From positions 62,001 through 126,000 of the forward strand of contig DASWNX010000036.1 in assembly GCA_036399055.1 (NCBI GenBank): DNA of 64,000 bases, given 5' to 3'. The notes under the pieces were generated by a model. That model was not told where the DNA came from and did no database searches. It saw only the letters and a list, made by a program, of their open reading frames with translations. The DNA is from Jatrophihabitans sp. Its GTDB lineage: Bacteria; Actinomycetota; Actinomycetes; Mycobacteriales; Jatrophihabitantaceae. This document shows, piece by piece, positions 52,101-60,902 of this stretch; the first letter of the stretch is position 1; every line of letters begins with the position of its first letter. The position numbers were made by a program, and so were the translations under genes.

Positions 52101-55100
52101 ATGATGCGATGGGTCGTCTCGTCCAGCCTCAGGTTCAGGTTCCTCGCGCTCGCGCTCGGATTGGGCATGCTGCTGCTGGGCAGCGTGCAACTGGCCAGTG
52201 CCCCGGTGGACGTCTTCCCCGAGTTCGCCCCGCCACGCGTGGAGGTTCAGACGGCGGCCCTGGGCCTGACCGCCGCCGAGGTCGAGCAACTGGTGACCGT
52301 CCCCCTGGAGGAGGCTCTCAACGGCGTCGAGGGACTCGACGTCATGCGGTCGAAGTCGGTCTCCCAACTCTCCTCGATCGAGCTGATCTTCGATCAGGGC
52401 ACCGAGTTGCTCAACGCCCGGCAGCTGGTGCAGGAACGGGTCGCCACCGTCACCCCGACCCTGCCGGCCTGGGCCCGCCCGCCGGCGATGATCCAGCCGC
52501 TGTCGGCGACCAGCCGTGTCATGAAGATCGGCATCTCCTCGGACACCTTGTCCTTGATCGAGCTCTCCACGCTCGCCCGTTACAAGATCAGGACAGAGCT
52601 GATGCGCGTGCACGGCGTCGCCAACGTGGCGATCTGGGGCATGCGCCAGGAGCAGTTGCAGGTGCAGGCGGACCCGGAGCTGCTGCAGAGGCACAAGGTC
52701 TCGTTGAACGAGCTCATGCGGGTCACGGCTGACTCGATGGACGCCGGCCTGCTCAAGTACGCCAACGGAGCGGTCGTCGGCACCGGCGGGTTCATCGACA
52801 CCGAGGATCACCGGCTGGGGATCGAGCACGTGTTGCCCATCGTGCGTCCGGATGAGCTCGGGCGGGTCTCGTTGCGCGAGAACGCCCAGGAGTCGCTGAC
52901 CATCACCGATGTGGCTCGTGTGGTGGTCGACCATCAGCCATTGATCGGCGACGCGGTCATCGACGGCAAACCCGGGCTCATGCTCATCGTGGAGAAGCTG
53001 CCGTGGGGCAACACGCTCGAGGTGACGCAGGGCGTCGAGGAGGTGATGGCAGAGCTTCAGCCCGGCCTGCCCGGCGTGCGCGTCGACACGACCATCTTCC
53101 GTCCCGCGACGTTCATCGAGTCCGCGCTGGACAACCTGTCCAACGCCTTGCTGCTCGGGTGCCTGCTCGTGGTCCTGGTGCTGGTCGCGTTTCTCTTCGC
53201 GTGGCGCACCGCGGTGATCAGCCTGATCGCCATCCCCCTGTCACTCGTCTCGGCCGGCCTGGTGCTCTATTGGCGTGGCTCGACGATCAACACGATGGTG
53301 CTCGCGGGGCTGGTGATCTCGGTCGGCGTGGTCGTCGACGACGCCATCATCGACATCGAGAACATCATGCGGCGGCTCCGGCAGAACCGGCGTGAAGGGA
53401 CAGGTCGGTCCACCGCCTCGGTGATCCTGGAAGCGTCGCTGGAAGTGCGCGGTCCCATCGTGTACGCCACGCTCATCATCATCGCGGCCGCGGTGCCGGT
53501 GTTCTTCCTCGAAGGGCTCACCGGATCGTTCTTCCGTCCGCTCGCGGCGTCCTACGCCATCGCGGTGGCTGTCTCGATGCTCGTCGCGTTGACGATCACC
53601 CCTGCGCTGGCTCTCATCCTGCTGCGCAAGGCGCCGCTCACCGACAAGGAGCCCCCGCTGGTCCGGGTGCTCCAGCGGGGCTACACCGCGGCGCTGTCTC
53701 CGATCATCCGCAGGCCGGGTCGGGCCTACGGGGCGGTCGGACTCGTCGTGGTCCTCGGAGTGCTGCTGGCGCCGATGCTCGGCCAGTCGATGCTGCCCTC
53801 CTTCAAGGAACGAGACTTCCTCATGCACTGGGTGACCCAGCCGGGCACCTCGCATCCGGAGATGGTCCGCATCTCCACCCAGGCGAGCAAGGAGCTGCTG
53901 GCGGTTCCGGGCGTGCGCAACTTCGGCTCCCACATCGGCCAGGCCAGCAACGCCGACGAGGTGGTCGGCATCAACTTCGGCGAGAACTGGATCAGCGTCG
54001 ACCCCGACGCCGACTACGACACCACCCTGGTGGCGATCAATGACGTCGTCGCCGGTTACCCGGGCCTGCAACGGGACGTGCAGACCTACCTGAAGGAGCG
54101 AATCCGAGAAGTGCTGGCCGGCGCCGGTGAGGCCATCGTGGTCCGGCTGTACGGCACCGACCTCGAGGTGATGCGAGCCAAGGCCGAGGAGATCCGCGCC
54201 ATCCTGGCCGGCATCGACGGCACCGTCGAGGAGCACGTGGAGTTGCAGTCAGAGATTCCGCAGCTCGAGGTCAAGGTCGACCTGGCCAAGGCCCAGCGGT
54301 ACGGGATCAAGCCCGGCGATGTCCGCCGCGCCGCCGCAACGCTGATGGCCGGTGAAGAGGTCAATGACGTGTTCCGGCAGGGCAAGGCCTACGACGTGCG
54401 GGTGTGGAGCACGCCCGAGACCCGGCACGACCCCGACAGCCTGCGCAACCTGCTGCTCGACACACCCAATGGAACGCACGTGCGCCTGGGCCAGATAGCC
54501 GACGTGCGGACCGCGCCGACGCCCAACATCATCAGGCGCGAGGACGGATCGCGCCGGATCGACATCGGCGCCAATGTCAGCGGCCGCGACCTGGGCGCGG
54601 TCGTCGGTGACCTCGAGCGCGCGCTTGCGCAGGTGTCCTACCCGCAGGGATACAACGCTGAGTTGCTCGGTGAGTACACCGAGCGCAAGGCGGCCCAAAC
54701 ACGGCTGCTGATCTACAGCGCGCTGACCGTCGTGGCGATCTTCGCGCTGCTGCAGGCAGCGTTCGGCGGCTGGAGGCTGGCGACCCTGAGCATGCTCATG
54801 CTTCCGATGGCCCTGGTAGGAGGGGTGATCGCCGCGTACCTCAGCGGGGGCGTCATCTCCCTGGGTTCGCTGGTGGGGTTCCTGACCATCCTCGGCCTCG
54901 CCGCGCGCAACGGCATCCTGTTGATAAACCACTGCCAGCATCTGGAGAGACACGAAGGCGAGGTCTTCGGCCCCGACCTCGTGCTTCGCGGCGCTCGGGA
55001 ACGACTGGCGCCTATTCTGATGACCTCGTTGGCGACCGGGCTCGCGCTGGTGCCGCTGGTGGTCCTGGGAGACATCCCGGGGCACGAGATCGAGCATCCG

Positions 55101-55259
55101 ATGGCGGTGGTGATCATCGGCGGGCTGGTGTCCTCGACCCTGCTCAACCTGTTCGTGGTTCCCTCGCTCTACCTGCGCTTCGGCAGGAAGCGATCGGGTG
55201 ACTCCCGCTCCAGCGAGGCTGTCGACACCGCGCCCGCGCCGCAACCGCAACACTCCTGA
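52101..55259 (+). CDS. RND-family efflux transporter (second of two)
   Basis: 1052 residues, clearly paralogous to the first pump throughout (VDVFPEFAPPRVEVQTAALGLTA, MIQPLSATSRVMKIG, FRPATFIESALDNLSNA). The helix-4 relay is VVVDDAIIDIEN with the Asp pair. It begins 18 bp after the adaptor stop and ends at a strong terminator. The two pumps may form a heteromeric trimer, as MdtB/MdtC do, or act alone. Substrate unknown: metals, lipids and the cluster's product are all conceivable; the operon is 7.7 kb away from the cluster end. Confidence 0.92.
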   Translation: MMRWVVSSSLRFRFLALALGLGMLLLGSVQLASAPVDVFPEFAPPRVEVQTAALGLTAAEVEQLVTVPLEEALNGVEGLDVMRSKSVSQLSSIELIFDQGTELLNARQLVQERVATVTPTLPAWARPPAMIQPLSATSRVMKIGISSDTLSLIELSTLARYKIRTELMRVHGVANVAIWGMRQEQLQVQADPELLQRHKVSLNELMRVTADSMDAGLLKYANGAVVGTGGFIDTEDHRLGIEHVLPIVRPDELGRVSLRENAQESLTITDVARVVVDHQPLIGDAVIDGKPGLMLIVEKLPWGNTLEVTQGVEEVMAELQPGLPGVRVDTTIFRPATFIESALDNLSNALLLGCLLVVLVLVAFLFAWRTAVISLIAIPLSLVSAGLVLYWRGSTINTMVLAGLVISVGVVVDDAIIDIENIMRRLRQNRREGTGRSTASVILEASLEVRGPIVYATLIIIAAAVPVFFLEGLTGSFFRPLAASYAIAVAVSMLVALTITPALALILLRKAPLTDKEPPLVRVLQRGYTAALSPIIRRPGRAYGAVGLVVVLGVLLAPMLGQSMLPSFKERDFLMHWVTQPGTSHPEMVRISTQASKELLAVPGVRNFGSHIGQASNADEVVGINFGENWISVDPDADYDTTLVAINDVVAGYPGLQRDVQTYLKERIREVLAGAGEAIVVRLYGTDLEVMRAKAEEIRAILAGIDGTVEEHVELQSEIPQLEVKVDLAKAQRYGIKPGDVRRAAATLMAGEEVNDVFRQGKAYDVRVWSTPETRHDPDSLRNLLLDTPNGTHVRLGQIADVRTAPTPNIIRREDGSRRIDIGANVSGRDLGAVVGDLERALAQVSYPQGYNAELLGEYTERKAAQTRLLIYSALTVVAIFALLQAAFGGWRLATLSMLMLPMALVGGVIAAYLSGGVISLGSLVGFLTILGLAARNGILLINHCQHLERHEGEVFGPDLVLRGARERLAPILMTSLATGLALVPLVVLGDIPGHEIEHPMAVVIIGGLVSSTLLNLFVVPSLYLRFGRKRSGDSRSSEAVDTAPAPQPQHS

Positions 55260-55272
55260 GCCGTAACGCGAT

Positions 55273-55308
55273 CGAGGCCGTTCTGCGTCATGACGCAGAA
55301 CGGCCTCG
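55273..55308. terminator. Strong hairpin terminator after the RND operon
   Basis: Near-perfect 17-bp inverted repeat, left arm cgaggccgttctgcgtc, right arm gacgcagaacggcctcg, centred on AT. It stands between the RND operon (+) and the isochorismatase-like gene (-), both ending here, so it can serve both strands. Confidence 0.88.
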
Positions 55309-55370
55309 CTCAGCTCAGCCCTGCCCTGTCACGGTTTTCAGCGACCGGGGCAGGTGATCGCAGGGGGCGG

Positions 55371-55913
55371 TCAGCCCTTGAACTCTTGGAGCACGTCCTC
55401 GGTCCGTGTCACCCGGGCGTACTCGGAGATAACGTTCACCGCCGACCGGTGCATCTCCTCCTCGCTGGTCTGCTTGGTGGCCTTGGCGGCCACCGCGTCC
55501 TCGACCAGCGTGAACGAGTAGCCCCGGTGCATGCCGTCGACGATGGTGGACAGGCAGCACAGCGGCGTGCCGTAGCCGATGACGGTGATGTCCTCGGGCT
55601 TGGTGGCCTCCAGCGCCTTGACCAGCTCCGGGGAGCTGAAGGAGTTGTACATGTCCTTGATGAAGACCGGCTCGTCGCCCTGCGGCTCGAAGCCGGCGAT
55701 CGGGTCGGTGTGCTCACCGCCCCGGGCGAACACCCCCTTCTCCTGCTGGTGCTGGACATGCCACACCGGAACGCCGGCGACTCGGGCGGCGTCGATCAGC
55801 GTCTTCGCGTTGGTCAACGAAGGCTCGATTCCCGCGATGTGGAACGCCCGTCCGGCGGCGGTGTACTCCTGCTGGATGTCGATAACCAGCAGGATCCTCG
55901 GTGTTACAGCCAT
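55371..55913 (-). CDS. Isochorismatase/nicotinamidase-like cysteine hydrolase
   Basis: 180 residues, ATG with AAGGAG 7 bp upstream. Catalytic triad of the family by eye: Asp in LLVIDIQQEY (near residue 12), Lys in FIKDMYNSF (near 86) and Cys in GYGTPLCC (near 119), with the cis-peptide region GTP. Typical substrates are isochorismate, nicotinamide, N-carbamoyl compounds and other amides. It is the third gene of an operon with a nucleotidyltransferase of the NMN adenylyltransferase fold and an ATP-grasp enzyme, hinting at a pyridine-nucleotide-like or nucleotide-linked pathway (inference). Confidence 0.88.
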   Translation of the reverse strand: MAVTPRILLVIDIQQEYTAAGRAFHIAGIEPSLTNAKTLIDAARVAGVPVWHVQHQQEKGVFARGGEHTDPIAGFEPQGDEPVFIKDMYNSFSSPELVKALEATKPEDITVIGYGTPLCCLSTIVDGMHRGYSFTLVEDAVAAKATKQTSEEEMHRSAVNVISEYARVTRTEDVLQEFKG

Positions 55914-55946
55914 GCGGTGTCTCCTTCGACAGGGGTGGTGCGGTGG

Positions 55947-57251
55947 TTAGAGGGGTCGGGTGGGGGTCAGGCTGCTCGAGGCGCTCGAGGCCTCGGCGTC
56001 GGCGCGCGAGGCGTCGGTGTTGGCGGTCGGCTCGGCCACGGTGTTGGCGGTGGCCGGCGCGTCGGCGCCGGAGTTCAACGCGCTGATGTACGCCGCCACG
56101 CCGGGGGTGGTCATGCCCTGCGCCCCGGCCCGGATGGCCGTGGCCGAGATGCCGTCGATGCGCTTGACCGCGTACGGGATGATCCTCATGCACTCGTCGT
56201 AGATGGAGCGGACGAGCATGCCGCCGACGTCACTGCCGTGCAAGCCGTGGATCCGCTTGCCGGGGTGGAGCCGGCGGATCTCGCGGACCACGCCGTAGAA
56301 GCCCTTGGCGTTGTAGGCCTGCGGGTACATGGCCACCTCGACCTTGTCGGCCAGGCCCTCCTCGCGCACCATGATCTTGAGCATCTCAAGCCGGTGCTCG
56401 GTCTCGTAGAACCGCTTGCCGGTCATGAAGTAGTTGACGTGCACGTCGGCCTTGTCGGTGGCCTCGTACACCCGCATGCCCCCGGCCTGCTCGACGATCT
56501 CGATCTGGCCCTTCTCCAGCGCCAGCCGGTGGATCTTCGGGATCAGGGTCGGGTGGACGATCACCTTGTCCAGCTGACGGTCCTCGATGAACCGGCGCAG
56601 GATGGCGGCATGCGTCTTGTGCGCGGGGTTGAAGGTGCCGAAGTAGACCCCGATGTCGCCGCGGCCCTTGGGGGCCAACCATCCGCGCATGTCGGTGTAC
56701 AGCGCGTAGAACACGCCCACCATGGCAAGCAGCACGCCGGCGATCTTCAACACGGTCTGGGCCGTGTCAAAGCCCTGCGCAGCCATCGCGGCGACTGCGA
56801 TGGACACCGCGACGCCGATGGTGACGTTGAGGTTCTTGATGCCGATGTCCCTGTTGGAGAAGGCGATCGCGAGGTACTGGATGCCCTGGGAGGCGAGGCT
56901 GACCGCCAGCGAGATGCCGAGGATGCCGCCGAGCCCGGCCAGGTCTGCCTCGTCGACCGACTTGCCCTGCACCAGCAGGTAGTAGACCACCACGTTGAAC
57001 AGGACCTGCGCGAGGAACCGGGCCAACTTCCCGGCGAACACCGAGGCGGTGCGGAAGGCGGTCTTCTCGTCGATCTTGTTGCTGAACTTGGAGTAATACG
57101 GGGCGAAGCCGGAGATGAACAGGCTGACCCCGATCAACCACGGGTCATCCCAGGCGCCGGACGGGGCGGCGTAGGCGAAGTAGTACAGCGCTCCCATCAT
57201 GAGCCCGAGTTGGGAGGAGAAACTACCTAGATATTTTGCTACGGGTGACAA
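55947..57251 (-). CDS. Membrane protein fused to NMNAT-like nucleotidyltransferase
   Basis: 434 residues from a TTG at 57251 (AGGAG 5 bp upstream, overlapping the ATP-grasp stop). Residues 1-190 contain about five or six membrane helices with no recognised family. Residues 199-390 form a nucleotidyltransferase of the HxxH/ISxTxxR superfamily: GTFNPAHKTH (205-214) and ISATAIR (368-374), both complete. The rest is an Ala/Thr/Ser-rich tail. Cytosolic NMN adenylyltransferases have no such membrane part. In secondary metabolism, enzymes of this fold can transfer CMP instead (PhpF of the phosphinothricin pathway is known). Transferred nucleotide and acceptor here are unknown. Confidence 0.85.
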   Translation of the reverse strand: MSPVAKYLGSFSSQLGLMMGALYYFAYAAPSGAWDDPWLIGVSLFISGFAPYYSKFSNKIDEKTAFRTASVFAGKLARFLAQVLFNVVVYYLLVQGKSVDEADLAGLGGILGISLAVSLASQGIQYLAIAFSNRDIGIKNLNVTIGVAVSIAVAAMAAQGFDTAQTVLKIAGVLLAMVGVFYALYTDMRGWLAPKGRGDIGVYFGTFNPAHKTHAAILRRFIEDRQLDKVIVHPTLIPKIHRLALEKGQIEIVEQAGGMRVYEATDKADVHVNYFMTGKRFYETEHRLEMLKIMVREEGLADKVEVAMYPQAYNAKGFYGVVREIRRLHPGKRIHGLHGSDVGGMLVRSIYDECMRIIPYAVKRIDGISATAIRAGAQGMTTPGVAAYISALNSGADAPATANTVAEPTANTDASRADAEASSASSSLTPTRPL

Positions 57252-57260
57252 ACCTGCTCC

Positions 57261-58499
57261 TCAGTTGGCGGCCGGCAGGACCGCGTCGGTGGTGTGAATC
57301 TCGATCTGGGCGGTGTACCGGTCGACCTCGTCCTCAGGACCGGCCACAAAGCCGATCCAGGACCAGTCATCCTGACCGATCTCGCTCACCTCGTCGCCGG
57401 CGCCGAGAATCCGGACGACTCGCAACGGCCCATGCTGCAAAGGGGTGCCGGGTAGCCGGACCTCCCGTAAGGTCGCCGCGCGCGGCGACCCGAAGCAGAC
57501 GCACTTGTGGATCCGGGTCAGCGGCGGCGTGTCCGGCAGGCTCACCGAGGACTTGCCCCAGAGCTGCATCTCCAGCGCGTGCTGGTACAGGTCACTCGTC
57601 GTCACCCCGAGCGCCATGGCCATCGCGTGCGGGAGCATCGCCCCGCCGGTGCGGCCCACGTTCGCGTCGATCAGGCGCAGTGCCCGCCGGGCCTCGTCCA
57701 CCAGGAATTCGATGTGGAACCAGCCCCGGCGCATCGAGGCCTGCTCGATCAGGTGGGCGACGGCCTCCTGCGCCTGCTTGGTGAGCGCGACGGGCAGGGT
57801 GTCGAAGCCCTCGAACCGGAACTCGGTCTCGGTGTTGCCGATCTTGCGTCGCGAGGTCCAGCCGACGTAATGGACGCCGGCGGAGTCCACCCAGCCTTCC
57901 ATGCTGAAAAGGCTGCCGGGGAAGTGCTCCTGGACCAGCCAGTTCTGCAGATCGGGCGTGTCGGCGACGAACTGCTGCTTCTGCTGGTCCTCGGTCAGCA
58001 GCCGGACGCCGACGCCCGCGCAACCGACGCGTGGCTTGACCATCACCGCGGCCGAGCCGAACTCCCGCTGCCACTCGGCGAGGGTGTCGGCCACGGGCTG
58101 CGGGCCGGGAGCGGCAGCCGCCGAGCGCGGGCTGACCTCGGGGCACCATTGGGCGACCTGCCGCTTGTCGCTCAGCGGACCGCAGGCCGGGTCCGGCCCC
58201 GGCACGCCCAGCGCGGCGGCCAACTTCACCGCGAACGGGATGCGGCTGTCCACCAGGGTGCCCACGCCGACGACGCGCCGGCCGTCGGCGGCCAGCAGCG
58301 ACACCATGCCGGCGACGTCACGGGTGTCGGCAGGAAGGTACTCGAAACTCTGCAGGCACATCGCCAGGTCGGCCCGGTAGAGCTCGGTGTCGAGCAGGAA
58401 CAGCGGGCGCAAGCCCATCTGCGTCACGGCCAGCCCAAGCTCGTGGCCGCCGGCGTCGGTGGATTCCAACAGGACGACGTAGCCCGCGCCTGACTTCAT
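57261..58499 (-). CDS. ATP-grasp ligase-like protein
   Basis: 412 residues, ATG at 58499 with GAGGAG 4 bp upstream. A Rossmann-like N-terminal domain (VVLLESTDAGGHELGLAVTQMG), then ATP-grasp: AVMVKPRVGCAGVGVRLL (Lys and glycine-rich loop), LVQEHFPGSLFSMEGWV, HIEFLVDE and LIDANVGRTGGAMLP (the metal-binding Asn/Glu region). Such carboxylate-amine ligases form amide or ester bonds via acyl-phosphates; relatives make small peptides and natural products. First gene of a three-gene operon with 9- and 33-bp gaps. Substrate unknown. Confidence 0.87.
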   Translation of the reverse strand: MKSGAGYVVLLESTDAGGHELGLAVTQMGLRPLFLLDTELYRADLAMCLQSFEYLPADTRDVAGMVSLLAADGRRVVGVGTLVDSRIPFAVKLAAALGVPGPDPACGPLSDKRQVAQWCPEVSPRSAAAAPGPQPVADTLAEWQREFGSAAVMVKPRVGCAGVGVRLLTEDQQKQQFVADTPDLQNWLVQEHFPGSLFSMEGWVDSAGVHYVGWTSRRKIGNTETEFRFEGFDTLPVALTKQAQEAVAHLIEQASMRRGWFHIEFLVDEARRALRLIDANVGRTGGAMLPHAMAMALGVTTSDLYQHALEMQLWGKSSVSLPDTPPLTRIHKCVCFGSPRAATLREVRLPGTPLQHGPLRVVRILGAGDEVSEIGQDDWSWIGFVAGPEDEVDRYTAQIEIHTTDAVLPAAN

Positions 58500-58923
58500 A
58501 GTGCTCCTCTTGACGATCTTTTACTGGTGCGCGCGGCCGATGGTCGCCCTCGGGCGCGAGGGGCCTGGGATCATGGCCGACGGGTGCGTTGCGGTCATTA
58601 TGGTGACGATTGACGTCAGCAGGCCGAATAGAGCCGGGTGAGGCGATATCGGCCTATGCGAACATAGTGTAAACGAGCAGAAATGTCTACACGATCACTC
58701 CGACACGCCTATACCTGCCGCGCTAAAGCGTTATGCGAACTCCAGCGCGATGACCGAGTGCCTTGTTAAGCGCTTTCTAATAGTCGATGTCGGACAGGAA
58801 ATCCGGAATACACCGAATCGCCCGAACAAGACAAATTAAATATGCAGACATCTAATGGATGAAAAGTAGGTGTTTAGTCAACCGTCGATCGCGTCATGTG
58901 CCGTAGCCGCGGCGCGCAGACCG
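58500..58923. other. Unusually AT-rich region upstream of the ATP-grasp operon
   Basis: No gene seen. Between about 58640 and 58890 the composition is clearly lower in GC than everything around it (for example acaagacaaattaaatatgc near 58829). It probably carries the promoter of the operon and may be relic DNA next to tRNA-Val. Confidence 0.6.
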
Positions 58924-58998
58924 TGGTGGGCGATACTGGGATCGAACCAGTGACCCCTGCCGTGTGAAGGCAGTGCTCTCCCGCTGAGCTAATCGCCC
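58924..58998 (-). tRNA. tRNA-Val (anticodon CAC)
   Basis: On the minus strand a complete cloverleaf: acceptor GGGCGAT/ATCGCCC, D-arm TAGCTCAGCGGGAGAGC, anticodon stem CTGCC/GGCAG with loop TTCACAC (anticodon CAC), T-arm with GGTTCGATCC, discriminator A and an encoded CCA. Its 3' end faces the accessory region. Confidence 0.96.
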
Positions 58999-59114
58999 GC
59001 AACTGGTGCGGTTGGAACCTCGGCCAGCTTACACGCCGTCCGACGGCCCCCGAGGGCAGCCATCGCCACGTGGCAGCGGTCCGGGAGCTCCGGCGAACCC
59101 GCGCGCTGGCAGGC

Positions 59115-59528
59115 TCAGAAAAATGTCATCCAGGTGAACCCGGCGACCCCGGCAAGCACCAGCAGTCCGCCCAGGCCGATGAGCATCCGGATCATCAGTG
59201 AACGACTCTTCACCCACTCGGTCCAGTGCTGCACCATCCGGTGCCCGTACTGCAGAAGCCGCTGAGCCCAGTAGAACTCGGTGGCCCACACCGCGACCCC
59301 GATGAACACGATCAGCCAGCCGGGCCCCGGCAGCGGGATCAGCGCCAGCCCCACCAGCACGATCACCGTGCCGAGAGTGCCGATCAGGACTCGCCAGATC
59401 ATCGCGCCGCCCGGGACGCGCCTAACCCGGTCTCTGATCGAACTTATCCACTTGGGCGGCTGAGGCTCTGGGTGCTCGGCAGGCGCGGGGTCGTCCTGCC
59501 TGGTGCCGCCCGCTGGATTCTCAGCCAC
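59115..59528 (-). CDS. PGPGW-motif membrane protein (TIGR02611 type)
   Basis: 137 residues. Soluble N-terminus, then hydrophobic helices around 47-62, 66-85 and 112-132, with the motif LIPLPGPGWLIVFIG between the first two. This is the putative transmembrane PGPGW family, conserved in actinobacteria and of unknown function. Located just upstream of tRNA-Val on the same strand. Confidence 0.88.
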   Translation of the reverse strand: MAENPAGGTRQDDPAPAEHPEPQPPKWISSIRDRVRRVPGGAMIWRVLIGTLGTVIVLVGLALIPLPGPGWLIVFIGVAVWATEFYWAQRLLQYGHRMVQHWTEWVKSRSLMIRMLIGLGGLLVLAGVAGFTWMTFF

Positions 59529-59743
59529 ACGTGCTCCGCTCGTCCTGCCGCCGGCCTCTGCGCCGGGCGGTCGGTGTCGCTGGCCAGCTGTCAGGTCAAC
59601 GCCGAAGACTATTCTGACAGCTCGACCTGGCGCCCACGTCAGTCAACGAGCCGACTCGCGCCACGACCACGGTTGTCCGGCAGTGCCGGCCGCCCCCGCC
59701 GTCGCGTTCGACCGCTCACGGCGGCGCGGGACGGCCTGGCGGC

Positions 59744-60199
59744 TCAGTCCTGGCCAGGCTGCTGCTCGCGGTGCTTCATCTCGGCTTCGTAGATGTGCGC
59801 CGTGCCCGCGGCCAACCGCTGCCGGACCTCGGCCTCCACGGCGCGGAACGGCGACCAGTACTGGGCGTCGTACTGCTCGACGAGTTGGAACGTCCAGCAA
59901 CCCGGAATCACATCGCGGCCGACCAGGGTGTCGGCGACCTGCCGTGCGGTCTCGTGCTCGCCCGCGTCGTGCAGCGCCTGCACCGCCTCCTGCAGGGTCA
60001 GATCAGCGCGACCGGAGCGGCGGTGAAAGGTGTAGAGCAGGCCGCGGGCCTCCTCCACCACCTCAAGCGCCTCTGACAGCTTGCCCAGCGCCGCCACCAG
60101 CTCATCACTGGCGCCGGCCGGGCGCTGCTTGGCCACCGGCCGCTCCGGGTGGGCCGCCGGGCCGAACTGGCGCAGCGACTCCTCGCCCGCGCCCGCCAT
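59744..60199 (-). CDS. Conserved actinobacterial protein of unknown function
   Basis: 151 residues; ATG overlaps the stop of the LapA-like gene upstream (TGATG). Mostly helical and soluble: ELVAALGKLSEALEVVEEARGLLYTFHRRSG then ADLTLQEAVQALHDAGEHETARQVADTLVGRDV, and VEQYDAQYWSPFRAVEAEVRQRLAAGTAHIYEAEMKHRE at the C-terminus. No signal peptide. I do not recognise a named family; gene order and coupling support that it is real. Confidence 0.8.
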   Translation of the reverse strand: MAGAGEESLRQFGPAAHPERPVAKQRPAGASDELVAALGKLSEALEVVEEARGLLYTFHRRSGRADLTLQEAVQALHDAGEHETARQVADTLVGRDVIPGCWTFQLVEQYDAQYWSPFRAVEAEVRQRLAAGTAHIYEAEMKHREQQPGQD

Positions 60200-60690
60200 C
60201 AGCCCAGGCTCCTGCCGCCGGGCACGTTCTTGTGCAGCGCCCTGCGCAACTGCAGGATCCGGAGGCTGCCGGGGATCGCGACCAGCAGCACGCCCACCAC
60301 CGCTGCCAGCAGGATCGCCAGCGCGAGCGAGAACTGGCCCTGCCAGCCGAAGAAGTGGATGGTGACCCGCCGGGAGTTCTGCGCGATGAAGATGATCAGC
60401 AGGATCACGAACAGGGCGGTGGTGATCAGCCCGATCCAGACCCCGCTGACCTTGGTGGCCCGGACATGCCCCTTCTCGTTGAAGCCAGGAGCCGGCCGCC
60501 CGGCGCCGGCCGCCGAGCCGCTTGACACAGGAGTGCCGGCGACCGGCGCCATCGGCTCACGATCGACCGCTCCGGCCGGGGGAGATCCGGCGAGGTCACG
60601 GGCCGGCGGCGTCACTCGCGGACCGGTGCCGGGTGGGCCGCCGAGGTCCGAGCTGGATCTGGGCAGCGAGGGATCGTGGGGATCAGTCAT
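60199..60690 (-). CDS. LapA-like (DUF1049) membrane protein
   Basis: 163 residues from the ATG at 60690 (AAGGAG 8 bp upstream). About 90 N-terminal low-complexity Pro/Gly/Ser residues, then two membrane helices (about 94-112 and 126-148) with the typical connecting AQNSRRVTIHFFGWQGQFS and a final SLRILQLRRALH. A second member of the family seen at 3.4 kb. Translationally coupled to the downstream helical protein. Confidence 0.85.
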   Translation of the reverse strand: MTDPHDPSLPRSSSDLGGPPGTGPRVTPPARDLAGSPPAGAVDREPMAPVAGTPVSSGSAAGAGRPAPGFNEKGHVRATKVSGVWIGLITTALFVILLIIFIAQNSRRVTIHFFGWQGQFSLALAILLAAVVGVLLVAIPGSLRILQLRRALHKNVPGGRSLG

Positions 60691-60821
60691 GTCTGAGGCT
60701 CCTTCGGCGCCGCGCCAAAGCCACACTGCTGAGGCGTCTGGCGGCTGAAAGGCACGCTACTCGCCACCTGCCGCAGCGCCCCGCGGACGTGCCGACCGGC
60801 GAGCGCACGCCGATGGGGCCT

Positions 60822-60895
60822 GCCTCGCCCTGCGGCGAAGCGCGCGCGGCCTGCCTGGTCGGGCCGCCTCGCCCTGCGGCGAAGCGCGCGCGGCC
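60822..60895. repeat. 30-bp direct repeat
   Basis: A 30-bp sequence starting gcctcgccctgcggcgaagc occurs perfectly at 60822-60851 and 60866-60895 in the gap between the AlaX-like gene and the LapA-like gene. Each copy can fold into a small hairpin (GCCctGCGGC) and may act in termination after the AlaX-like gene. Confidence 0.8.
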
Positions 60896-60902
60896 GCTTG
60901 GA

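Noticed and set aside
58924..58998. tRNA-Val as attachment site of an integrative element
   Set aside because: No integrase, no excisionase and no second copy of the tRNA 3' end seen inside the window; kept only as a low-interest observation about composition.
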